Assembly (NCBI GenBank): GCA_019973155.2
Contig: BPQB01000099.1
Span: 46,072 to 110,071 of the forward strand
Direction of reading: 5' to 3'
DNA from: Phanerochaete sordida
Lineage: Eukaryota; Basidiomycota; Agaricomycetes; Polyporales; Phanerochaetaceae
DNA length: 64,000 nucleotides
Numbering within the stretch: the first letter of the stretch is position 1; the number at the start of each line of letters is the position of its first letter. The notes beneath the pieces were generated by a model. That model saw only the letters and a program-made list of their open reading frames with translations, was not told the DNA's origin and searched no databases. This document shows positions 10,921 through 20,526 of the stretch, piece by piece. The translations under genes were made by a program, and so were the position numbers.

Positions 10921-13319
10921 ATGCAGGTCTCCAGAGCCGCCGAGCTTCCCGAGGACCTCTTCGACCACATCCTGTGGCATGCATGCTTTCGCAGCTGGAA
11001 GCAGAAGATTCTCACATCCGTCGGGAAACAGTGCTTCCTCACCTGTGCCGCGGTGTGCCGCTACTGGGCGCGGCTCGCGCGCCGCGAGGTCTTCCGCTTC
11101 GTCGCACTGCGCTCCGCGGACGACCTCCGCCGCTTCCGCGTACTGCTCGACGCGCCCGCTCTCCGGGGCCTCGAGCCCGTCGCGCTCCTTGTGGAGGACC
11201 TCATCGCGATAGTCAGCAGCGCCGGCGCGCCGTGGCTGCACCTCGTCTTCACGAGGGTACTGCCTGTGCTGAAGAAGGACGTCGTGCTCGCCGTGAACCT
11301 CCTCCCTGCGCCGGACCACACCTGGCACGCACTTTCACCAGCGCTGCCGCGCCCGCTCCCGGGCTCCGTGATGCCTGTTCGTACGCTCGCCATCCACAAC
11401 ATCCACTTCCTCAGCGGGCGCGTGCTTGCGCGCTTGCTGGCGTCGCTGCCGAGGCTCGTGTCGCTCCTCACGGACAATATAACGTTCGGAACCCGTCTTA
11501 CTTCCCAGGACTTCTTAAGGGTGCCCTACGGCTTGAGATTGCATAGCGTCACTTCGGATAGTCTCACCATCCCGCTCGCCCTGCTGCCGCGTCTGGTCAG
11601 GAATAGCACCCCCAAAGGTCCATCAGCTAGACCCAGTCGAGTTGCGGGGTACTTCTTGAGAAGGGATGACGAGACTCATCTATGTGAGATCCTTGGCCAC
11701 TTTCGCACTGTGCCCTCGGATAGCTATAAGCTGGTCCGTCAATATGAAGCCTCGCCTAACGACAATCCTGCGTCGACGCGGAACCGTACGTGGACTTCGA
11801 TCGCAGATGGTAGTCTCCCTCACCGTGTTTCCCAGACTTCTGGTTCAATACCCATGACCTCGATGTGCACGGCGGCCAGCGATACACCTCTCCCCCGCTC
11901 ATCATCGTGCTCGAGCCCTATACGATGACCTCCGACGCGCCGACACCCCTCTACGTGCGCTTCATCCACATCCACCTCGAGCCCTCCGGCGGGCTCGGCC
12001 TCACCGACTACGGCGCGCGGCTCTGGCCGGCCTTTGCGGCAACCGCGGCCAAGTTCAAGAATCTGCAGTGCGTCGAGGCGATCACGCCGCTCGCGCTCCT
12101 CCAGGGCGCGGACGGCCGTGCACCACACGACCTTGCGCCCGCACACGAGGCGTTCGCGCCGCTCGTCAAAGCGAACAAGCTCCGCTTTCGCGTCGTCCGC
12201 CCGCTTTACGGCCCGTCGGGCGCGCTCGAGACGGTCTGGCTCGCGTCGCGCCTGCCGCCGCCGCCGCGGCGCCCCGCGCTGAGCGATCTCCCGGCCGACG
12301 TGCAGGACGTGTTCATGCGCGCGATTTTGCCTGCCGTCCTGCGCCACGCCGGCGGCGCCAAGGCGTTCTGGGAGCCGCGCCTGCCTGAGGTCCAGCGCAT
12401 CCTGGACGCGCTGCCCGAGTATCGGTATCACTGGCAGCTGTGGCGCGACCGCCGGGTGTGCGCGACGTTGGTGAGCATGTGGTGCTGTGCAGATGGGTGC
12501 TGGCTGATATATAGTTGCGTTTAGGCCCAGGAGCGTGTGCGCGAATGGCAGTCGGGCTTTGGCGCTGCTGCGCTCCGCGGCATGGCGCTGCTTGCCGGAC
12601 GCATGGCCGACGCGATGCGGGCTCAGGGTATGGATGACGACGCTGTCAGGTCGGAGATGTCTCGTATCGTGAAGACTGGGCTGGGCGACGCGAGAGCTCC
12701 CGATCGACGGTTCTGGTGGTGGAACCTGGTGTTCGACGGCGAACCAAAGGTACTTTGTTGCCCTCTCGCGTTACTAAGAGACCATTCTAAGCGTCTGCTC
12801 GGCAGCGCATGTTCGGATCGCCGCTCGTTCTGTACACTTTCTCGCATCACGTCCAAACTGTGGGGTCGGTCAGAATTCTCATCCAACCGCCATTCGCCCC
12901 GTGGCTATCGCCCTCGGGAGCCTTGATCCTCTCCGTGCTCGCCGTACGTCCATCGTCGCTCAATCATCGTGCAGCATCTGACACCGATACAGGCGGAGCG
13001 TGCACTACAGGCATACTCGACCGGTGCCTTCGTCGAGCCGCGCGCATTCTCCGCTGCGAACTGGAAGGACGGCTGGTATTATAACCAAGCCTGCCACCGC
13101 TTCGAGGACATCTCGCGGACTGCCCACTTGGAGAATGTTATCCGAGATTTACACGGCAAGTACTGGCCGCTGCTGGTCAACTGCGCTGTCGCCGTCCGGG
13201 CGCAGGTCGACAGGATGCCGTTGCGCAAGGGCGAGGGTCTCGGAGTACTAGGGGCGCTGTCTCTAGGGGCGCCTTGGGATGGACCGTTCCTCGCTGCTGG
13301 AGAGACCGCAGCGAAATAG
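10921..13319 (+). CDS. F-box-type protein B (729 aa, 5 exons)
   Basis: Exons 10921-11785, 11836-12470, 12525-12749, 12806-12943 and 12993-13319 (phases 1, 0, 0, 0) total 2190 nt. Inverted paralogue of gene A with the same length and intron positions. The F-box-like N-terminus is LPEDLFDHILWHACF followed by VCRYWARLARREVF. Shared landmarks: FWFNTHDLDVHGG at the exon 1/2 junction, LPEYRYHWQLW before intron 2, FGAAALRGMALLAG after it, SGALILSVLA before intron 4, and AERALQAYSTGAFVEPR starting exon 5. A GTG triplet 12 nt upstream extends the frame, but the first ATG (10921) aligns with gene A's start. Gene B is markedly more GC-rich and Ala/Arg-rich than A, so the copies have diverged in composition as well as sequence. 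Likely an SCF adaptor; target unknown. Confidence 0.85.
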
Positions 13320-13341
13320 CGTACGTTTCTGTCTTCCGTCG

Positions 13342-13480
13342 ATGCTGCAGATAGTTCCTCCGCCAGTAACACCACTCACTAGCGCACATCCTGCGATACA
13401 TGTCCGTAATTTGATGGGTCTTGGCGAGCCGGATCCAACAGGCGCAAAGAAATCTCTATACCAACATCCTGTGGTCTTCA
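13342..13480 (+). pseudogene. Relic of the triple-module gene family (one 'a' segment)
   Basis: Translates as an isolated segment ending VRNLMGLGEPDPTGAKKSLYQ, matching the first sub-exon of the module found three times each in genes C and D (MGLGxPDPxG[AS]KxxLYxxY). No other sub-exon of the module is found around it. It lies between F-box gene B and an AKR relic on the opposite strand, so it points toward that relic exactly as genes C and D point toward AKR3 and AKR4. Confidence 0.65.
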
Positions 13481-13499
13481 TGACCGCTGCACGTGCGCG

Positions 13500-13645
13500 C
13501 TCCGCATTATACGCCTTCACGCGCCCGCCCTCCGCGGGCGGCCACCCGCGCGAGCGAGCGTCCACCCGTCGACAGTGCCGTCGGGCCAGTAAAAGCCGTT
13601 GACGAGCGAGCGGTGCGCGCCGGACTTCGTGTGCAGCGCATCGAC
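13500..13645 (-). pseudogene. Relic of an aldo-keto reductase last exon
   Basis: Minus-strand translation gives [30 protein letters not shown] and, after a one-base frame change, GWPPAEGGRVKAY. This is collinear with the last exon of AKR1 ([42 protein letters not shown]). None of the preceding AKR exons is present to the right on this strand, so the copy is a truncated, frameshifted remnant. Confidence 0.75.
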
Positions 13646-14063
13646 GACGGTGCATTTCTAGCAACGGTACTGTGCACAGTCGAGAAGGTCAGTGACAGTC
13701 GGTCCAATGTGCCAAGACGTGAGCCAACACGCCCTTTGCGCCTACAACCGCGTCCGTATTGCGATCGCCTCTCGCCGCACCACGAAACCCCATTGGCTGC
13801 GACACCTCCCACCGACTAAGCAGGTCTCGCCTCCGACTCGCAGGCAGCAGAACCCCGTACAAATCGGAACCGCGCAGCGGAACCACGCACGGCGAGCGAC
13901 GGCGGTCCGCAGCACCGGCGGCCCCTTCGCCCCTGCCATGTTCTCGGGCACGCCACGCCGGACGCGACACCCCACGCATTGCAGGCGCGCCACGCGCCGC
14001 CGAGTCGCGCGCTCGTGCTGAGTAAGGCGTGACCAAGCGTCCGACGCGGACGCGGCCCACACG

Positions 14064-14071
14064 CATTTAAG
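14064..14071 (+). promoter_or_regulatory. TATA-like element of AKR1
   Basis: CATTTAAG about 40 bp before the AKR1 ATG, in a GC-rich context. It is a weaker match than the elements of AKR3, AKR4 and AKR5. Confidence 0.35.
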
Positions 14072-14109
14072 TCTCTGCCTAAGAGCAAGCAGCGAGCAGC
14101 GCCGCAGAC

Positions 14110-15566
14110 ATGGCAGACATCCCCCGCGTCACGATGAACAACGGGCTCAAGATGCCCAGCGTCGGCCTGGGGTGCGTCCACCCTGTCTCGAGACGATGCC
14201 TCCGAGGCTGACGACGCGGCAGCTGCTGGCTCGGCCTCGACGGCGGGCCCGGCGTCGCAGAGGAAATGTGCAGGAACGCGCTCAAGGTGCGCTGCACTCC
14301 GCGCGGATTGGAAGGCAACGCTGATCAGGGATTTGCGCCCGCAGCATGGCTACCGCCACATCGACACGGTGGGTGGCCCGCATGTGCCCCTGTTTCGCGC
14401 TGACGTCTGGATCGCTGTGCCACTGCGCGTCGGTTCGCACGCCAGGCGACCGGATACTGTGAGTGCTCGTCTCCACCGCCGGACTGCTGTGCCACTGACC
14501 ACTGCTCTTCCGCGGAGAAGTCAACGAGGAGCTCGTCGGCAAGGCGATCCGCGAGAGCGGCGTGCCGCGCAGCGAGATATTTCTTACGACGAAGCTCTGG
14601 TGCGCCTCGTACAATCGCAAGGCGTCGCCCGTGGCTGACAAGGACTCAGGTGCTCGCACTTCGGACGCGTCCGCGAGGCTTTCGAAGACTCCCTCAAGGC
14701 GTTCGGCCTCGATTATATCGACCTCTATCTGATGCACTTCCCGCAGCGGATCGCCGAGGACAGTACGTAGAGTTCCACAGCCTCGCAGCGCGGCGCTGAC
14801 CTGCGCTCACGCAGACAGCCGCGCATTCCCGTTCGAAGAGCACCCGAATTTCGTCGACGTCTGGGCCGAGATGGAGAAGCTCCTTGGGACAGGTGCGTCT
14901 CCTCTCTCGCGTTCGGAACATGACTCAGGCCAGCCATAGGCAAAGTGCGCGCGATCGGCGTCTCGAACTTCTCGGTGATGAACCTCGAGATCCTGCTCCA
15001 GTCCTGCACCGTCGTGCCCGCGACGAACCAGGTCGAGGCACATCCGTGCCTGCCGCAGCATGACCTGCAGGCGTACTGCGAGGCGAAGGGCATCGTGCTC
15101 TCTGCGTACTCGCCGCTCGGTGCGTCCCACGATCGTGCTCGTGTGGGCCGACGCACGGTGTGCTGATGCCCATGCAGGCCAGGGCAACCCCGCGTTCTTC
15201 AGCGACCCCGACTTCCTCGGCGTCGCGCAGGCGCACGGCGCGACACCCGCGCAGGTCGCGATCAGCTGGCTCGTGCAGCGCGGCGTGCCCACGCTCGTGA
15301 AGAGCGCGAACGTCGAGCGGATGAAGGCAAACATCACCGTGCGGCCTTCCCGTCTCCTCCTCCCGTGCTTGTTTCTCACCAGGGTGTACTCGCAGCTGCT
15401 GAAACTCACGCCCGACGAGATGCGCGTCGTGAACGAGCTGCACACGAAGCCCGGCGCGCACCGCTCGCTCGTCAAGGGGTTCTACTGGCCCGACGGCACC
15501 GTCAACGGGTGGACGTTCGAGCAGCTCGGGTGGCCGCTGACGGAGGGCGGGCTCGTGAAGGCGTAG
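14110..15566 (+). CDS. Aldo-keto reductase AKR1 (314 aa, 10 exons)
   Basis: NADPH-dependent carbonyl reductase fold, cytosolic. Exons 14110-14171, 14223-14286, 14343-14366, 14446-14458, 14521-14599, 14650-14762, 14815-14892, 14940-15119, 15178-15338 and 15396-15566; phases close throughout. Catalytic tetrad Asp49 (GYRHIDT), Tyr54 (ATGY), Lys79 (LTTKLW) and His110 (LYLMHFP) is complete. Cofactor-side motifs are [32 protein letters not shown], and the C-terminal substrate loop ends [11 protein letters not shown]. Exon 4 is a 13-nt microexon conserved in all AKR copies in the window. Exon 3 starts with His where the others have Ala, Ile, Val or Cys. Substrate cannot be inferred; the family covers aldose, diketogluconate and glycerol-type reductases. 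Confidence 0.88.
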
Positions 15567-16630
15567 GTAGCACACAGGCAGAACCATAACGGCAGGCGTA
15601 CAGCGTATCACATCGACAGTCATCCGCGCGTGTACCCGATACGCGCATCAGGCAGCTATGTCCGTCAATCAGCATTTCGAACCGCTCACAGAGAAGCGCC
15701 ACGGACCATTTCCTCGTAGAACAGCGCCCACTCGCGAGCCGACGACGGCTCGTCCCGTTAGGTCTCCGACAGGGCGTACTCAAGCCTCAGCGCGCCCCGT
15801 CCTGTTGTGCACCGCTGCATCGCCCGGCGCATGCACAGGCACGTACCCCTCGTGTACCTAGCGTCCTGCGTTAACTCGCCGTCTTCCAGCCGAGGACCAG
15901 TCCTGAGGTCTGCTTTTCTCTCTGCTGACTTCTTCTCTTCTTTCTTTCCACGGTCACCTGTGCCTTCGGGCTTGGTATGTGCCTCATGAGAACCCGGACG
16001 CATTTTGAATATCTAGGCACATGTGACTACGGTAGCCTACTCGTCCACCATAGGGCCATGTCCTCGAGGACGTAAAGCAAGGAGTTCTAAAAAAAACCCT
16101 CGTGTCCGTAGAAGCCACACCTGCCGCAACACTAGCAGGCCGCCTCGCCCGCGTCCTCCAGCACGTCTCTTGCACGTCGTACCGTGATATGCGTCTGCCT
16201 GCTGATGCACAATGCACCGCACGCATCGGCCAGCAGAGGCGAGGGTTGGCACGCGCGTTCGCGCACGGCGGGCCGCAGGCACGCGAGGCTGCACCAGGGT
16301 GCCCGCAGCGTGCATCTCGTTTCCTGAGCGCACTGCCACGGCCGTCCACAGCCATGCGCCGCCGCCGTGTGGCGCTCCGGCGGGGAGTGTGCTGCGGGCC
16401 GGGCGCGGGGCCTGCTCGGCGGTGGCTCGGCGGTGGCTCGGCGGTGGCTCGGCGGATGGGGACTAGTGGCGCGGCGGTGGTGATTGGGACGCGGTGCGTG
16501 GTGCTGTGTCTGGGTGCTGAGGCAGGGCTCTGTGGTCGTGCGTACGAGACACAAAGCACAAGACGGTCGTATTTGCTCACAAGTACGCACACATCTGAGT
16601 TCGTGGTCCCGCGCACAGCGCTATCCTGCA
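15567..16630. other. Intergenic with short G-rich tandem repeat
   Basis: Region between the convergent 3' ends of AKR1 and pseudogene AKR2. Contains the 11-bp repeat at 16415-16455; no supported gene. From about 16540 to 16630 the sequence matches the 3' flank of AKR3, showing the duplication passed the stop codon. Confidence 0.5.
16415..16455. repeat. 11-bp tandem repeat (3.7 copies)
   Basis: Units of CTCGGCGGTGG repeated head to tail without interruption. G-rich on the plus strand. Confidence 0.85.
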
Positions 16631-18058
16631 CTCGCGCACGGCGCCCTCGAGCTGATACGGCCACCCCAGCAGCCCATACGTCCACCCAAACACACTGCCA
16701 TCGGGCGTGTTGTGCACAAGCGTGCGGTGTATCCCAGGGTTCTTGCAGACGCCCTCGATGGCCTGGGTCTCCGCTGGGGAAAGCGTAACAAGCTGTATGG
16801 TTCTTCAGCGGGAACGTTCCGGGCGTAGGGTAGGCTGTGGACGTACCCCGAGATTCTCGCTCGCGCTCAGAAAGCACGCGCTGCACGACGGGCGGCGTGC
16901 CGCGCTGCACGAGCCAGCTGAGCGCAACCTGGGCCGGCGTCGCGCGGTGCTTCTTTGCGATGGCGCTGGCGGTGGCGGGACGGTGCGCGTGCCCTGACCG
17001 GAGCGCTTTCGGCGTCGCTACGGGCGGGCGCTGAAGGAAGGGAGCGCACCGCGCGGCGTGCGCCGTGCGCAGTATCCCCTTCTCCTGGCAGTACGTGCGC
17101 GCGCGAGGCAGGCACACGTGCCGAGGCGTGGTTCACCGCCGGGACAACTTTGCACGAGTTGACCAGGATCGCGAGGTTCTTGGCGGAGAAGTTCGACACG
17201 CCAATCGCGCGCACTTATGCCCTGGGGATGTGCGTCAGATTGGGGTGGGGGCGCGGGGCGCGGGGGCGGAGGGCGCGCCGCGCGCGCGCAGGCACGCCGT
17301 TTCGCGGCACGCACCGGCGAAGGGTGGGTGCGCGGCGCGCGGCGGGATGTGCCCGAAGAACGGGCCAGGCGCCGCTACGGATATCAACGACGTGTTATTC
17401 TAAGATAATGCACGAATCAGGTGACATACGGAGCTCGCTCGTCTGCGGCCAGTGCAGAAGGTACAGGTCGATGTACTCGGTGTCGAGCGCCTTGAGCGAG
17501 GCGGCGAGCGCGCCAAGGGCGGCGTGGACGTGGCTGCGGCGGATCGGCGGCCGGGTGGGTGGGAATGCTGTGGAGGAGACGTACCCAAGCTTTGTGCAGA
17601 TGAAAACTTCGTCGCGCGGGACGCCGGACTCGCGGATTGCTTCGCCGATATGCTGCTCGTTGCCTGAAAGGGTACACCAGTCAGGTTGACGGGTGTGCGA
17701 GCAGTAGAATTGAGAGCCCACCGTAGCCCGGTGCCTGCGCAGGGTACTGTCAGAGCCCAATTCCGTGCGGGAAAGCACAGGACGACGCACAGTGTCGATG
17801 TGACGGTATCCAATCTGCGTTCATGCCCCGCTCAGTGCATCGTGGGTTGGGATAGAGATGCACGACGCACCTTGAGCGCGTTCAAACATATTTCCTTCGC
17901 TTCTGCGGGATTGGCGGTGATCCCTAGCCAGGACCTGCAGTTGGCCACGCCGTCAGTGGCGGCCAGCGCAGCGGAGGACGAGTTCGAGCGCACCCGGCAC
18001 CGATGCCAGGCATCTGGACGCCGTTGTTCAGCGTGAACGTAGGAGCAGCGGACGCCAT
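16631..18058 (-). pseudogene. Aldo-keto reductase AKR2, disabled copy of AKR3
   Basis: From ATG at 18058 the first exons are intact and close to AKR3 ([18 protein letters not shown], 13-nt exon [26 protein letters not shown]), and even intron sequences match. Damage starts at exon 7: the part coding [16 protein letters not shown] is replaced by a GC-rich stretch at ~17226-17350. The start of exon 8 has extra bases before VRAIGVSN that shift the frame. The segment after VVPAVN is scrambled across frames, the KSVRIERM helix is altered, and the TGA used by AKR3 is changed so the frame reads on past GWPYQ. It cannot encode a complete enzyme. The copied block includes the promoter and some 3' flank. 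Confidence 0.85.
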
Positions 18059-18132
18059 GTCTCTCTCTGGTCGCCGGTGTGCGACGGAACTCTGTGGAGC
18101 TTGACCTTGAGCGTAAACGCCGACCGGCGCGT

Positions 18133-18141
18133 GCTTTTATA
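18133..18141 (-). promoter_or_regulatory. TATA box of AKR2 pseudogene
   Basis: Minus strand reads GCGTATAAAAGCA, about 75-80 bp before the AKR2 ATG. Identical in sequence and nearly in spacing to the AKR3 element, with a further shared block (18165-18215) matching 28148-28198. Confidence 0.7.
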
Positions 18142-18506
18142 CGCGCAGGTGCCGTCAATATTAATCACGCGTCGCAGCCGAAGACGCGAGTACAGCCAGC
18201 GGACGTGACCGCGGGCACACTTCCCCAATTCGGCGACCGCCGCCGCTCTTCTCGCTCGACGCCAGCCGTATCCGGACGCCGCGGGCACCGTACGCGCGGC
18301 CCCGACGCGTGCGTGACGTGACGTGGAACTCGCGGACGCGTCCAGGAGTTGGCGCGGCGGCGTGGCAGACGCGGGGAGGACGCCGTCGTGGCGCAGTCCC
18401 GGGCCGCGGGGCGCCGAGTGCCGACATCCGAAACCTCGTCGTCGCCCGAGCTGAATGTTTTTTGCTCCTTCCCGCCACACAGGAGTCTGCGCCCCATCCC
18501 GACGCA

Positions 18507-18515
18507 TATATATAA
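18507..18515 (+). promoter_or_regulatory. Strong TATA box with CT-rich initiator
   Basis: TATATATAA followed by pyrimidine-rich DNA over about 100 bp, in an otherwise very GC-rich region. No confident coding start follows. Confidence 0.45.
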
Positions 18516-20344
18516 CCCGACGCCCCTCGACGCCGCGTCCTTTACCCCGTCTTCTTCCTTTCTCCCATCTTCTCCCAGTTCAGAGGCAACCCCTCCCCCT
18601 CCTCGCGCATTCGTAGTGTGCCTACCACGTTTCACAGCGTTCATCTCATCACCAACGTGCGTCTGCGTGTTCTATACCATTTGGCTATGCGCTGACGGGC
18701 GGCCGCCTGCTAGAAAGGTCGCTATATGCGCCCCTTCTGGACGACAAGACCGCTCTAGACTCAACGTCCTTCGCTATGTATATCCCAGTCAGCGTCCGGA
18801 CCACGCAACTCATCTCCCCGTGGCAGATTGCTACAGTGCGCTACATCGCCACGCTCGCCAAGCCGCGCACGTTTGGCCAGCCAAACGCGCCGCGACGCCT
18901 CTGCGCCGCCGCGCCTGTCTGCAGGCTAGGCACGCCATCGCACGCGACGCAGCGACACAACATGAGCACCCAGCCGCGTCCCCCGCGCTCGGGGCGAAAG
19001 CAGCCTCCGCCCTGCCCGGCGCCGCGTCGTTCCCGTGTCGACTCCTAGAGAGCCTCTTAGCCCCTGGACGCGCCCCGTCGCGGGCGAGCGCATACATGCA
19101 GGGCGCGCTGCGTGGACGCGCGGGGACCAGCGTCGCACGGCATGCCCGCGGCGGTGGTTTCGCGACGGCTCTACATCCGTCGCTTCCGCTCCGCGTGTAC
19201 ACGCAGCCTGGCTGCGTCCTACGCGCTGAGGGGTCTGTGCCTCGCCGCCGCCGTCGCGCGTGTCCCCCGGCCGGACGAAACGGACCTGGGCACGCCCGTC
19301 CCGGCGGGCGGACCCCTCTTCGTCAGGACCTGCGTTGGTGCGGGCACCTCCCGCGCGATCTCGCGAGATGCACACGTCGCTCCCGGGCCCGTCGCGTGCG
19401 GCGACAATTCTCGAGCTGAATATCCTTGCTACCTGCCACCACCGTCTGTGCACACAGGAGTCCTCAAGTGCGATGCGCGCGGCACGCGCCCAGCGCCGGT
19501 GATTTCTCGCTTTCCTGACGCATGGATGCTGCTGCCCAGATCCTCGCGCGCGCGGCCTGCCCGCGCATATACGCAGCTCGCGCTGCTCCGCACGCATCAC
19601 AGCGTGCGCCGTGCCCATGAACGCTGCGGCGCCAGCCTCGGCGCGGAATACCGGTACGTCCCCCGCTCGCTCGTGCGCACACCACGTGTTGCTCCGCGCC
19701 CGGTGCCGCCGACAGCGACCTGGGCCTCGCGCAGTCCGCGCAACCTTGTGTGACGCTTACGCTGCCCGCGTCGCCAGGACGCCCCGACGGTGTCTTTGTG
19801 TCCGGTCGCCAGGCGGCGCACGCGGCCCTTGTGCCGCACATGGCGCGCGTTGTGCGGCCCTGCCCACGCGGCGCCGGCGCGGTCACGTTGGCGGACGCGC
19901 GGGGGTGGGAGCGCCGCGTCCGAGAACGGCGTGCTGATGCGCGCCCGCGGCGGCAAACACCGCGTGCCCAAGTTGAACATTGCGCGCGTGGGCCTTCTCC
20001 TCTCCCTTCGCCCCCCTTCTGCTTCCTCGTCGCTCCTTGGCCAGTCGCAGCTCGGGCTGGAGGTGACCGGGCGGTGTTTGTTCGTTTCTTTCCGGAGAAC
20101 GTGATACGGTACGTCCGTCCCCCCGCGTTGCCTGCGCGGGCATGCTCAGGCGGGCCCTCCACAGCATTTCGCAGAGAACACTTTCGGAGGACCCTTTCGC
20201 ACGCACGATTACGAGCAGCGGCGCGTTGGCAGACACGCACGCATAGAAGACCACGACCGCACACGGTTTCGATAGCATCAAGAACAATTGGCACAATAGC
20301 CGCTACCCGACTGCACCGCTTCACCTCTGTTTCTTACGGCCCGC

Positions 20345-20490
20345 TACGCTTTGCAATTCAAGACCCCCAAGACGACCTTACAAGACCCCCACGACGACCT
20401 TCCAGGACCCTCAAGACGACCTGCCAAGACCTTCAAGACCCCACCTTCAAGACCCCGCCTTCAAGAACTTCAAGACTCTCACGCCCGCCA
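20345..20490 (+). repeat. Degenerate CAAGACC repeat in leader of the Ser/Pro-rich gene
   Basis: Multiple imperfect copies of a unit built on CAAGACC(C/T)(C/T)CAAGACGACC, immediately before the ATG at 20527. Pyrimidine/purine phased and probably transcribed as 5' UTR. Confidence 0.6.
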
Positions 20491-20526
20491 CTTCCCCTCG
20501 ACGACTTTACGCTTTGACCTGTACCA

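Larger units (their letters stand above)
18059..20526. other. GC-rich region, no confident gene
   Basis: The first ~340 bp is the copied AKR2 promoter. At 18507-18515 a strong plus-strand TATATATAA is followed by CT-rich sequence, which looks like a real transcription start, but downstream frames (for instance from the ATG at 18776) are Arg/Ala-rich, have overlapping competitors on the other strand and no recognisable domain. It could be the 5' end of a long leader for the gene at 20527, a noncoding transcript, or a dead gene. Confidence 0.4.

Noticed and set aside
18349..19419. 356-codon plus-strand open frame
   Set aside because: Starts inside the copied AKR2 promoter, has an equally long competitor on the other strand and no motif; not called as a gene.
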